NCBI GenBank assembly: GCA_013115135.1
Contig: JABANP010000210.1
Span: 1 to 64,000 of the forward strand
Length of the DNA stretch: 64,000 bases
Origin: Perkinsus olseni
Taxonomy: Eukaryota; Perkinsozoa; Perkinsida; Perkinsidae
Direction: 5' to 3'
Part shown: positions 1-11,528 of the stretch, piece by piece
How positions within the stretch are numbered: position 1 is the stretch's first letter
Layout: each line of letters starts with the position of its first letter
Translations under genes and position numbers: made by a program
The notes under the pieces: generated by a model
Told to the model about the DNA's origin: nothing
The model's input: only the letters and a program-made list of their open reading frames with translations
Databases searched by the model: none

Positions 1-3000
1 CAAGCCATGAGAACCCTCCACCGAAGGCACGCAGAACAGGGTTCACTCACCTCCTCACAGACGTCCGAATCGACACGACGACTACTCTGCTCGCTCAGCG
101 TCCGACAACCGACTCCGACGAACACTCGCAGCCTGTCGATACCTGCAGCCCAAGGAAAGCATATAGGTCAGCGGGGCTATCCGAGGGGTAGATCCGCGAC
201 TGCGAGCAAGCCTGGGGCTTCATGGTACAATATTCGACTAGGGCGTCGTCTATGCGGTCAATGACCGCCGTTACCTGCGACTGGGTAGGTAACCTTTACC
301 GTCACACTTCCATTGCTGTTGATAACCTCATCCTCCATCCAAACCTCCCCTATGCGCGCTCTCACCTAGACATGAACAATGGGACTGAACAAGACGAGAT
401 CATCAGCTCACTTTAACACGGCTCTCGAAGGGTGTGCTCTCAGCTATGTACTCCTCAGGGTCGGTGACCACATTGCCGGCCGAGTCCCGGAGAGTGACAA
501 GCGCCTCGTACGGACCTCCTCCTGCGATCTGAACTCCCAAAGGCAGCTATGCGGGGACGCCTCTGCCCATGCCCACCAAGCTGCCTCTGTAAGTGAAGCA
601 ATAGGGGCACTCTACGGTGGTGTGGTGTCCTCGAGGCATCGACGGACGCACTGTGATCGCGTGGGGGCCTGGGAGAACTACACTGGCCCGAGCGACCATG
701 TCGACAGAGCTCACCCGAGACCAGCAGCTGTCGACAGATACAGGTAGCGCTCGAGCCAGCAGCGGCGGCCACCTGCCGCCCTTCCTCGACCACGCAAGGT
801 TGAGGTCCGTAGCACTGGTCTCCAACAGGCACGTCTCCCATGACAACGCCAGCCGGCAGACCATCGACGTCCACACTGAGGTCCTCGGAGGCCCCAGCTA
901 CGGCGGGGATGATGCTGCAGAAGAACTGCCCAGCACTCGAATAGGAGCATCTTTCATCGGCAACCCCCACCGGAGTCCCGACTCTGATAGTCACCCGCTG
1001 CCCTGTGTTCGTGGAGATGACGTTACCAAAACGATCGCGGAGCAACAGCGTCATAGTAATGTTCGTTTCATTGGCCAAGATAGGATTCGCCCTCAGGTAG
1101 TGGAGGTTGGTGTAGCGAATGATGCTCATCGGGCCATACGCCCTACTCTCAGCCATGCCCCAAGCGTACCAGCGGTGTCTCTCGCGTTGTTCAAAAGTCT
1201 CCAGCGGCCCTGATCTACCAACGTCAGGGCTGGACAGAGGTCCTCGGATACGTGTCCCGTTGATTGATATAGACCAGTTGCTCGGGCCGGCCCTGAAGGC
1301 GGTGAAGGCCAGGCGGACCCGGCCCAAGGGCTCATCAATCCGACTCAACTTCTGGCTCAATCGAGACCGGGAAGATGTTAGACAGATAGAGGAAGTCGTC
1401 CAAGAACTCGAAGCCGCTGCATCGAGTACGCCAGTCATTCACCGTCAAGTCGCTGCAAGGACTGTCCCCACCAGGCGGTGGGGTTGGCAGCTCCAGGTGC
1501 TCATCCAAACGGTCATAGGGTGAGAGCCATGTGAGTCGAGCTTCGAGATCCCGCCTGGGGTCGAAGCCCTGAGCAGTTGTGGGATTGCCGAGGGCATCAC
1601 GCAGAAATAGGTCGACATACGATCGCCTGCCGACTTCGTACTGGGCCGTCGCCGTCCCGTTGGCGACGACTTGGAAGGCCGCCACTGGCCCTCTCTGGAT
1701 ATCAATAGAAAAGGGCGAGCCCTCCACATGAAGACTGTTAACAGTGACGCTCAGGTTGTGCGCCCCACAGCCTTCTAGCACAGCATGAATCACATACACC
1801 CCCGTGGTCCCTGCGGCACTCGTCATAGGCTCCCCCATCACACCAAGAGGAGAGCTGCGACAGGGACTGTCGGCGTCTACTGGAGTCAGGGAAGCCAAGA
1901 CCACCGTATCCGGGTAGAAGGCGTCACAATCGTTACCAGCCACATCACGGGTTTGCACGTACAGCGTAGTCTGGCTTGAGGCGACAGGCTTCGTCAGATC
2001 CGAGACGCCAGCAAGCACGACACTCGTGGGGCCGAAGGGTTCGCCAGACCGCACAACCACAGGGAACGGCGCTCCTTGGACGAAAGCTCCACGCCAAAGA
2101 TACCTGCTCTCGTAGTAGGGGACGCGTCTGGCGGGCCGGACTGATCCTCACCTGCTGCTCACCACGTCCTTGGCTTGCCAATAGCTGCTGCTCCATAGGA
2201 GCCTGATGGACGCCGCATCGATGCGCTCTCGGAAGTCGACTCGGATGGTGTAGAGCTGGCCAGCCTTTAGGGGGATGTTCTTCCGCCAACCCTCACGACG
2301 GAACACATCAACTCTTCCCCACGAGAGCGGTGTCTGTCAAAGTGGAGTAAAGCGGTGATTGGGAAGGTCGAAGATCTCACAGCCGTCTCGAGTTCGTCAG
2401 CTTGATCGCCATCCTCTGACCATCGCTCCACTATCAGCACACCATCAATCCAGATGCGACAGTTGTCATTGGTATCAGCAATCTCGCAGTAGAAAGTGTA
2501 AGTATCGTTATACGGAGGCTGGACGAAACCCGTCCACCTGATTAGAAGACCCCCTAAGGCCTGCCCCGCTCCATGGAGCTCACCTGGCTGACACAAAGTC
2601 CGTGGACCACCTCGCGACAGGGCCGGAGACCCAGTCGAAGTCCAGGACAGGGTCGATCCTCGACTCTACTGGTGCTCCCAGGTACACCGAGTTGTCCCAG
2701 TACTGGCCGAGCAGACCGTACTGCCACACAGCGCGAAGGATGAGGGAGTAATTCCCGGCGTGATAACCTGATAGGGCTTCCAGCGTACACCGATATCAAC
2801 CACTCACCAGTGACACTGAGGTCGTATTGGCCAGTGCCCAAGTCGGTGCCTCGTACTGGACGCCGCCATAGGGGCGTCTCCTCGGTATTGTGGAGAGGGT
2901 AGCTCCACCTGGAGAAGGCGGAGATGAGCGGGCTCCGCGACGCGGATGGCGCACCTCGGGTTGGCCTCGGAGACGGGCGTGCACAGCGACTTGGCCGTAT

Positions 3001-4110
3001 CCAACTCACACACAGGCTCGAGGTAGGTCACAAACATTCGGCCTGGCATGGTCGGTCCATAGCGAAGCTGATATGGGAGTCGTTCTGACCCGACAGACAG
3101 TTGAAGTCCTGGCTGACCAGACAGTCTCCACCGAGGTACTCCGGCATCCCTGTGACCGGATGGACGGCCTGAGCTCAGCGAAAAGCCCCAGGTTTCGACA
3201 ACGATGATCGTGAAGGAAGCGAAGTGCATGGCCCCGTTCACCTGTATGCGGAGATCTGAATAGGTGACTCCCGCCGTGAGGTCCAGTGGGAAGGTGTATG
3301 GGCCTCCTGTTAGGTAGCTACGATCTACCGCAGCCTCCAATTGAGAGGTGTAGGTCGACTGGAGATGCTTCGACGTCCCTACGCTATTGGCAGCGTAGAT
3401 GCGGAAGCCGTAGGTGAGGTCTGGCCTGACAGTAGAGGTACGATCGCGCCGCCAGACACCTCAGGGGCCACCAGGGAAAGAGTTTCCTGTGAGTGAGAAA
3501 ACCAGTTGTGTGGATTGAGAAGAAGAATGACTGTTGTGGCTAGGTGGGCATGTTCCGCGGTTCAACGATGGAGCCTAGGCCTCGTGAAGGCCATCCGACC
3601 CTCACCTCAACTCCGTGACCAAATACTCGCGTACGGTAGGGTAGCCCGTGCCGTCGTAAATCAGGTCGTAGTTACCGGTGCCACCCTCATCGACATACCT
3701 AGCAAACTGTGACTCTTCGTACGCCCGACCATAGCGGCTCTACAGCTTATATGTATGTATCGGGCTGCCTCCGTTGTCCGGCTCCTCCCAACCCAACAAC
3801 ACAGCGTCCGTACCCATACGGGTTCGATTCACCTCAATGGTCCCCCACTGAGGCACCGAGGCTGCTATGAAGCTCACTTCGAAGCTGTTCGTGCTGTATC
3901 TACTCGTCAAGCTAAAATAGCTGTTCTCTTCTCAGCGGGCCTACAGTGGCGTGAGTCCATCGTCGTCCAGTCCTACAGCTCGGGACTTCATTCGGCAAAG
4001 GGCGTTGGTCGGCAGGCTTCCCACGGTGTACTCGACATTCGACTCGCCAGTATACCTGAGCCAACTCTACTCCAAAAAGTTCATAGTGCAGTATAGATAT
4101 CGTCGGTATT
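1..4110 (-). CDS. Large multi-exon FN3 / PA14 / filamin-repeat protein, 3' part, runs off the left edge
   Basis: Unrecognised large protein, probably extracellular or cell-surface by domain type. In gene order: an FN3-like module at about 3950-4040 (GESNVEYTVGSL), another at about 3610-3830 (WEEPDNGGSPIHTYKL, then NYDLIYDGTGY), a PA14 domain across 2152-2767, then filamin-like repeats at 2103-1345 (VEGSPFSIDIQRGPVAA) and further repeats to about 430 (PYEALVTLRDSAGNVV). PA14 is seen in GLLGQYWDN, DFDWVSGP, RWTGFV, IWIDGVLIVERW and YTIRVDFRERI. The PA14 exons join in phase across introns 2538-2583, 2334-2380 and 2104-2151, each GT-AG and 46-48 nt; another intron is at about 3488-3604. Oddities: an in-frame TAG at 3740-3742 inside the second FN3 module, and a frame change near 1345 without an obvious intron. 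It may be a decaying gene or contain assembly errors. The 5' end is not located. Confidence 0.75.
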
Positions 4111-4149
4111 AGAAGAAGGGACATTTGCAGTTTTAGACATGATATTAAC

Positions 4150-5380
4150 ATCAGATTACATAGAGGTGTTCAAAGCATCTGCTTCTCCTGAGTCCCGGGA
4201 GCGCTCTCAGAACTAAATTTAACGATGCGTGAAAGGACGGTCTAGGTAGCGCTCATAAAGCTCAGTAGAGGCAGCCTATTGAACGCCCAGAACGTTATAC
4301 GTTATCTTGCCACTGGCTAGTTGCCAGTACGACGCATGCGCTTCGGCTTGCTAGCCAGGATCAATGCCGTATGCCAAGATAACCGTCATGTTACCACATA
4401 TATAACCTATACCTCACATGTGCTATCGGTAAGTCAACGGAACCATATTGGCACAGAGGCCTCGAGGGCATTCCCAAGCGGAGTGGCGTGCAGTAGCCTA
4501 ACCTACACCGGTTGGAAGAGTTCTCCGCCTCCACAGTCGTTAGAGAGCACTTCAATTTGAACGGCATGATCTGGCAGTGGTGGCGTCATGAACGTTATCT
4601 TACCTGACCACGGTAGAGTTAACCGCCGGATAACCAGCCAGGAAGTACCAAATCGTTACGCGAAAGTGAGAGATCGTTCCAGCGGGATTATATTCAAATA
4701 GGGGTATGCATCAAAAGGCGAAGACTCAGAATCTACGCTCGCTTCTGGAGACCTAGATGTGATTCCCATCGACCTCCAGCAGTGGTAAGTCCATCGGGCC
4801 GAGGTTCTTCATTCCGGTCACATCGGCATGACTATAGCGTTCCAAGGCCGAACCCAGAAAACTAATACACCTTCATGGCTACTAACCAAGGCCGCAATGC
4901 TCAGAGCCTCTGAGTCAGAGGTGCACCGCGGCCTCCCCCAAAGAAGCACAGCGTGGATGATCGTGAGAACTACCCTCTCACCGGGCGAGGACACGACGAG
5001 TCGAGGTGGCTCTGGGGTTGCCGGCGTTATTGCGCTCATCACAGTAGGTATAGCAACAATGGGGAGGAGATACCTCCTCATTTCGAGTCGTGGTACAGTT
5101 GAAGGAACAACAGAGAAAAGAGGTACTGGTGATCGTAAGGCTTCATTCAACTAATCGATACCACCAAGACTCCTGTACGGAGGAATCTTTGTGACCTGAG
5201 TGGACTGAGAGTGTCCATGCCCAGTCAGCGCAGGCTGTGGTAGCTTCTCTTGGCAAGCCGATCAATGAAGAGAAATTATCTCGTTCACTTCGCTCCGCTC
5301 AACCGCGACGATTCACACAGCAACAAAACACCTCTAGCACACGAGAGAAGTTGGTGCACATCGCAATATGACAGCCGAGC
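4150..5380. other. No clear gene; weak coding-like frames only
   Basis: Overlapping open frames of about 108-110 codons occur on both strands at 4818-5154. Neither has a recognisable motif. They could be a remnant of the upstream FN3 gene. The motif CTTCGCTCCGC occurs at 5288-5298. Confidence 0.3.
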
Positions 5381-5384
5381 GGGG

Positions 5385-5913
5385 TCATCCTTGGCCACGC
5401 TCGTCAGCAGCGGCCCGAAGAGTTGAAACAGGTAACGGAGATCTCATTCTCGCCCTCCGCGGGAGCATCTTCGAGGTTTTGGGCCTGCGGAGGGCCCTCG
5501 GTGGATCTCCTTCCGAACTCTCTGAGCAGCTCTCCCTCGCCCACACGACCACCAGTCTCGTAAATACGTCGCTGAAAAGACAGGCTCGCCAGAAAAAAAG
5601 AAGTGTGCTCATCCTCACCTCCCAAGACCATGGGCTGGGCAACTCGTTTGGCTCCCCCACATGGAAAATCTTGAGCTCGTCAGTGGCGTAGAGATACACT
5701 TCCCTCAGGAACCGCATGAACCTCATGAACGTAAACGAAGAACAACCCATCCCGGCCAACCCGTTGAGGGGCATCTGCCGCGACACGACTGTTCGTCCGT
5801 TCATCACCACAGTTCTACTCAACCGAATGTGGACCCGAGATCCCACGGATCACGCTGGCCTACGACCGACCGTACGAAGAACCATCGCCAACGGGGCTCC
5901 TGATGGCCTTTGA
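5385..5913. other. Unrecognised coding-like segment, strand ambiguous
   Basis: Two frames look protein-like. On the minus strand a stretch with VYLYATDELKIFHVGEPNEL is followed by a GTGAGG donor near 5622. On the plus strand 5716-5913 is open to a TGA, with even codon use (EEQPIPANPLRGICRDTTV). I cannot tell which is real or name a family. The neighbouring genes favour the minus strand. Confidence 0.25.
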
Positions 5914-7470
5914 ACTTTTTCGAGGGATTTTGGTAGTCAAACCGCCTGAACGTGTGCGTCGCTCCGCTCGCGAAGCAGCAGTGGACTTAGGAGTTACTAG
6001 TGATGGGGAAGATGCCAGGGCCAATGTCTTACCCTAATCCGTGGTTCATATACCTTATATGAGCCAGCTCGTGGAAGAGTACAGCCATGAGCGTGGAGTC
6101 GGAGAGCAGGGGCTCTCCCAGTTCTGGATGGACCATCGGCCGAATGCGAACTCTTATGTGATTCAAGTATCTGCGAGCGCGACTAGACCAACAAGGCACA
6201 GAGCTGAGAAGTCCATGGGGTAAAATCAGGTCTACGGGATTTTCTGCTCAGTGCGAGTCGAGTCACTGAATGATACGGTGAAGACGAACAGCGATGCTTC
6301 TCACTTGGGCCCCTCATCCTCCTCGACAACAACTCTGCTATTACTAGCTGCATCGCTCCGCCTCCTACGGCCGGTATTCTGAAGGACCGATGCGTGACTT
6401 GATCCGTCAACGCCGCCCGGCGTCGGGCAGACCACACTTTGCTCCTTTCCTCGATCTCCGGCTGCTGCTGCTGCTTGCACTTCCGAGATACTTCCCGGAT
6501 TGTAACTCCAGCCTTCCTCGCATCAGGCGGTTGTTCCGACAGATAAGAGTACCTTGGATCATAAACGAGGCAAATACGTCCCCCGGAGCCTTCGCTACGC
6601 CTATCAGCCTTTAACCTTCCTGATAAGTCACAATTTCGATCTCACTGGTTTGTTCGATCAACAAGAAGAAAGAAGCTCAGCCGGGGTTTTTGCTTTGGCA
6701 TGTGCCCAGCTCGGCCTACTCGGCGCCGCAGTCCATACACCAGTGCCCATCAGCTATGCTAAAAGAGCGCTCCGCCCCTGTGTAACACCATCCCCTCGAG
6801 ATACTGTAAGAAACCTCACCGTAAGTTGAAGCGCTTGGCGATGGGCATAGCGACATCCGTATTGAGCTGATGAAGTTTGAGGACGACTCTGTGCCTGCAT
6901 CACAGAAGCCTGATCAACGTGGTGTCTGGGTTCGACAACGGTATTCGAGGTACAGGGTCAGAGATCATCAAGGCCAAGAGCGATTCCTTCTGTTTGAATG
7001 ATCGGAGATCTCGCAAACACTGGCGGGCAAGCAGTACTGACCTGTTCTCCAAGGGAACCTTCCGACCGTCCGCAGTCTTCGTGAACGCGAACGTGAAATA
7101 CCGGTGCGATACAGCGGCTGCCATGGACACAGCCATCTGAGGCGAGAGGCTTGCCGCAACCTCCTGGCTGGCACGAAAATGCTAGTGGATGGTATGAAGC
7201 TAAAAAGAGGCACGTCCCACTTCTTCATCCGCCTCTCGTTTCCGCTTCTCGATGGCCGCAGGGGAGATGCGCGCCGCAACAGGTATGGGTGGCAATGAGA
7301 ATGTCCTCCTTTCCCTAGCTGGGGATATTTCGAGAGGTTCAAGAGTGTGCTTCCAAGACCCTATGTCACGTCCGGGAGCGCGCCGTGCTGCCTGCGCGTC
7401 GTGGAGGGTAAACTGAGAGCCTTAAACCGGGACGCAAAACAGCAGCGGACATGCCCCGATGGATATGTCC
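5914..7470. other. No supported gene
   Basis: Only short open frames on both strands without motifs or convincing splice chains. TCGCTCCGC-type motifs occur near 5956 and 6355. Confidence 0.3.
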
Positions 7471-7471
7471 C

Positions 7472-8150
7472 TTAGCAGGTACTCCTTACCTTTCGAGAGG
7501 GCGACCGACGACGGGCGAGTCCTCCTTCCACGTCACAAGGGATGCCCCTAACAATATCAGGTTTCTTCGGAAACCTCGGCACAGGAGGCTTAGCAATGAA
7601 GCACGTGTCTTCAGAAACAACATCATCAGCACCCCATCGGGGGTAAGCCTCGCTCCCTCGAGCTTCGGGCGGCAACTCTGGGCGTCTTCGTGGTAGTGGG
7701 GATAACTCCAGCGGTTCACACAGCGGCGCTGTCCTTCGCCGCCGTCTGACTACTGGTTGGGATCTCGACCGCTTCCGAGGCACACTTGGCGTCGTATCAA
7801 CCACGGGAGCTTCAGCCTAGAGCACTCCAAGCGAGACACATTGGTGCACCGACGAGAGGCAACCGTAAACCCGTCACTTTCTGCGTCTTTGCGTAGTCGC
7901 CGAAGGTTGTGGTGGGAGTTGCCGTGACTCGGGAGTGGAGGTAGCTGAGAGGGAGTCGCATAGCAGTGGCCTCGATGCAGGTTCCGTTACTCACCAAAAC
8001 CACAGGTTTCTGTGGAACCTTTCGCTGCTGTAGTGTCACGGTCTTTGCAGCTACGAATAGATCCGGGACAACAACAGGCATCAACGCACCATCGATGCAC
8101 AAAAAGCAAACTTCGCAGTGTGCCCAGTCCCAAACACAAAATGATACTGA
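7472..8150 (-). CDS. Two coding-like exons of an unrecognised minus-strand gene
   Basis: The upstream exon (about 8150-7850) reads through CFLCIDGALMPVVVPDLF and KPVVLVSNGTCIEATAM. The downstream exon begins after a CTCTAG acceptor near 7819 and is basic and proline-rich (APVVDTTPSVPRKRSRSQ, then CFIAKPPVPRFPKKPD). The change from a hydrophobic Cys-containing segment to a disordered basic tail is consistent with one protein. Function unknown. It may be part of the same transcription unit as the FN3/PA14 gene, but no continuous splice chain was found. Confidence 0.35.
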
Positions 8151-8224
8151 ACAACTGAGGGGCCCGTGGGTCGGACCAATTTTAGATCCGAGAACAGTGT
8201 CCTCACGGCATGAACCTCAACTAC

Positions 8225-9550
8225 TCACTCTGTACGCTTACTCTGCACGTGTGGTGGAGACCGTGTGAAACTCAGTTCATCGGCTAGTGGTAGCTTCGTA
8301 TCCATCCTACAGACGAGCTGGTGATGGTGACAAAAATCCGCAGTATTCCACCAGCTACCCGTAGCCGACTGCGCAGATAGCCAAAGAAAGGGCTGATGCT
8401 GCGACCATCGTAGTGATGAACATGCCGCCCGATCGTACCCCATTTCAACCCTGGAGAAGACGCAGCGTCTCAGGCACTCTTCCAAAGGTAGCCGGTTACT
8501 AGAGGATTGCCGCCCCCACTCCACGGACTTTGCACCAACCAACTTCCTCTCGCACAATAGTATCTACAATAAATAACCACCTGGTGCACGGCAAGCGCAG
8601 ACTGTTGCTTCGATCCATTCGATGACTTGAAGTCATCGAATGAATGAAATTCAGAATATGGATGAAAGTCATTGACTTTCGAAGGAAACCGGATCGTCCC
8701 ATGTACTGAACTCCCTCAAAATCTCAAGTTGAAGCAACCAACTCGGAGCAGAAGTGGGATGGAATTCCGGGAAGCGTCAAATATATGTAGATCCCTGGGG
8801 ATTGCGGGGATGGTCCAGATAGACGGACCGCATGCGTTGGCACTCTTCAAGCCTTCAGGAGCTCGCGAGGCAGAGGAGAGCAGACTCTACTCTAACAGAG
8901 TCTGCGTAGGATCCTTGTAACGAGTCCTTGTCGTAGTCACTCGGTATTGATAGGTGCCACGCTCTGTGTAGTAAATAATGACTCACCTGTCGCAGAACGG
9001 GCCGGAGCAGACCCCGCGACTCATGCCGATCATGTAAAGATTGAATGTTGTAGTTGCTCAGCGGAATGCGTACATACTGGTGTCGGTCACGGTCGAGAGC
9101 GGGAAGAATGGACTCACTCAGACATAGTTGACGATTATCGGGCTCAAGCTCTGGAGTGTAGCTATTATCGGGAGTTGAGTCTCTGAGAGACTCGGACTCG
9201 CACCCTAGCTCGCACCATCCTTTCGAGGTGAGCTCTGTCAATGACCCTTCACGTTTGCGCAGCACATCTAACATAGCTCGATGGCTTCCGCTGAGTCAAT
9301 CCGGCCACTCGCTCCGTGGCGCAGGTTGAGAAGATCTCGAAATATGTATCTCTAATCAGTTCTCAAAGTGGCTCGCCATCAATTCTGTCATGGGGTCATC
9401 TGTCATGTCAACGACACGCGGCCAGTAAAGGCACTCGGACTCTGCATTTCTGCCCCCTTCTGAGACCGTTTCCACCTCACAGCCAGAGAGGCTCCAGAAC
9501 GGACTCTGCCGCGCAGACATCAGTGAACCGGTAGCGAGTCCTGTCCTCAT
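8225..9550 (-). CDS. Scattered cysteine-containing exons, unrecognised minus-strand gene
   Basis: Coding-like segments at about 8225-8500 (LPLEECLRRC, then DRAACSSLRW), 8990-9186 (ending in a GTGAGT donor after LLRPVLRQ) and 9356-9450 (ESECLYWPRVVDMTDDPM, open to a TGA). The paired cysteines resemble extracellular PAN/apple-type modules but are too incomplete to assign. Two strong palindromes at 8616-8642 and 8664-8680 fall between the segments. Gene boundaries are not resolved, and these may be several genes or remnants. Confidence 0.3.
8616..8680. repeat. Pair of adjacent near-perfect palindromes
   Basis: Positions 8616-8642 form a 27-nt inverted repeat with 13-nt arms (CATTCGATGACTT) and one central base. 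Positions 8664-8680 form a second 17-nt inverted repeat (arms GAAAGTCA, one central base). Both could fold as hairpins in DNA or RNA. Role unknown. Confidence 0.8.
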
Positions 9551-10287
9551 GACGGTGGCACTTTTCTATCACGGAGCCTTCGGACTCGGAACTTCAGAGC
9601 GAATATCTCCCCCTTCTGGCTCGAAGGAGCTTTGGCTCCAGGTTGATAGCATCGCAGATCATTGAACATCGAAGATGTTCGGGAAGAGACACGAAGATGC
9701 TACAGATGCGCCCGCTGTGCTTCGTAGGAGCAATCAGTCTTCTTGGTGGCGGTCTCGACGAAGCTGACGTGCATCCCGAACCCTATGCCATAGGACCGTC
9801 GACAGGTTGTATCCGAAAAGACCTGCCTGCGCGCAGTATGGAAGAGGCTACCCGCGCTCCGTCGAGTAGAGTCGAGCCCATCTAATCTACCCGGGAGCTA
9901 AAGCACAGTAGAACTCGGTACTTGACGAGTTCGCGGAGACGACACCCGAGCCGCGGCGGACCAGGGACAGCGACAAAGTCGCGAAGTACTGAGAGGCTTG
10001 ATCATTCTAGGGTCCGAGACTTACTGCTTGCCAAGTGCCGGTCGAGCTTCCTTCAACGGTCAGTCGCCGACTGACAGTCGGGTTGTATGGGAGTCGACCT
10101 CGAAACGAAGATTGACAGGCAATCATTGACCACTGGAGAACAAGAGCCGAATGCAATTATCAATGGTAAATGCTCAGGCAAAACATAAACATCAACGCAA
10201 GGGCTCAACCGCAGTGAGCCTGAACACCGGTATATGTAGACAAAGAGGTCCAGAAGGACCAGGGTAATCAGAAGGTAAGCAGAATTC
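9551..10287. other. No supported gene
   Basis: Short frames only. No motif or splice chain recognised. Confidence 0.3.
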
Positions 10288-10540
10288 TCAGTGTATCTTA
10301 GCTCTGCTCAGTGAACCTTGAGCTCTGTGGAGGCCTGGCAGGAGCATGAGATTGCACCCTACCATGTGCTCAGGACTCACCTCGTTTTCGGTCGTTCTGA
10401 TGCAGGCGCTCGGAAAGCAGCAGGCTAGGAAACCCCATCCTCTCGTGAACGGGGTGAAACTATTTGACCAATCATGAAAAGATCCCTCCGTAGTGGAAAC
10501 TTCCGACAGCGCAGCCTGAAAAGGGAATAAGTTCATACAT
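10288..10540 (-). CDS. Single coding-like exon, Cys/Trp-rich, unrecognised
   Basis: The frame starts after a CCCTTTTCAG acceptor at about 10517 and runs to a GTGAGTCC donor near 10380. It includes HDWSNSFTPFTRGWGFLACC followed by FPSACIRTTENE. The W-x-x-x-L-x-C-C pattern faintly recalls PLAC8-type membrane proteins, but the defining CPC motif is missing, so no family is assigned. Flanking exons were not found. Confidence 0.3.
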
Positions 10541-11528
10541 CAGAGGAGAATGCTCCGAGTAAACAGACAACATACACCCGGTATTCCGTGAATCTCAACC
10601 CCACGGGAATCTCTCTCCCTGCTGACTGAGCACTCCTCTGGGCCGCCAAGACGTAGCGATCCGAGCTCTACCAGCCCCTATTGCCAGTCACCGCACGGAA
10701 GTCCAACAGGCTGTTGAGCCAACTGTGCAGCAAGTTGCTACACAGTTGTTTCAACGGCCTGTCGCTACTGGCTGCCCATAAATTCAAATGCCTATCCCCT
10801 CACCCCGGACGCAGTCTTCTCATGCTCGCCCGTTAATAACTCTTCCCTAGCAGGCTCGCCCACTGATGACTGAGCCTCCTCGTATTCATCGATGGACGAA
10901 ACGCATGATCGGAACCTACCGAGCAAACCGTAAGACATGAACAAGCGCAGCTCACCAGATTCTAGAAAGAGATGTAGGGACGGACTTGAGAGTATAGTTT
11001 TCTGTATAACTCACCCCTCAGTGCTGGTAAGAGAGCCCACAGAGTAGAAGTCAACCGATGTTGGCGATCCGCATGAATCGAACCTGAGAAATACACTTGC
11101 TCACCCGCTAGATATCCCAATAGGCCGACAAGGGAACTCACTCTGTCCGGGAATCGTCTTCGACAGTCGGAGCGGAGCGGCCCCTACAGCTCGGACAGCT
11201 GCAATGAAATGATCTCACTTGACTTCGCGGCATCTCATCGAAAAACACTAAAGCCCAACTTCCACCTCCCACCCGCAAATTGGCCAACAAAGCCTGTGGA
11301 GCTGCACGGATCGTTCTCATTGGAACAAATATTCAAGTATCAACGAACGGCATTCTTACGGTGCTATGGTGCAGGAAAAAACGTAAAAACAGTAGCAGAC
11401 CTAGCGTGAATGGTGTTCTCTCGGAAGCTTTCAAGTTGATGGTTGCTGACCAGCGCCCTCCGCCTTATTCCTCGGAGACACAATACTGACAAAAATACGA
11501 TGCACCCAAGCAACCTAGATGAGAAATC
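10541..11528. other. No supported gene
   Basis: Only short overlapping frames, including one at 11209-11409 on the plus strand with no motif. Probably 3' flank of the Sec14-like gene. Confidence 0.3.

Noticed and set aside
10380..10516. PLAC8-family domain
   Set aside because: Trp/Cys spacing is suggestive but the CPC core motif is absent.
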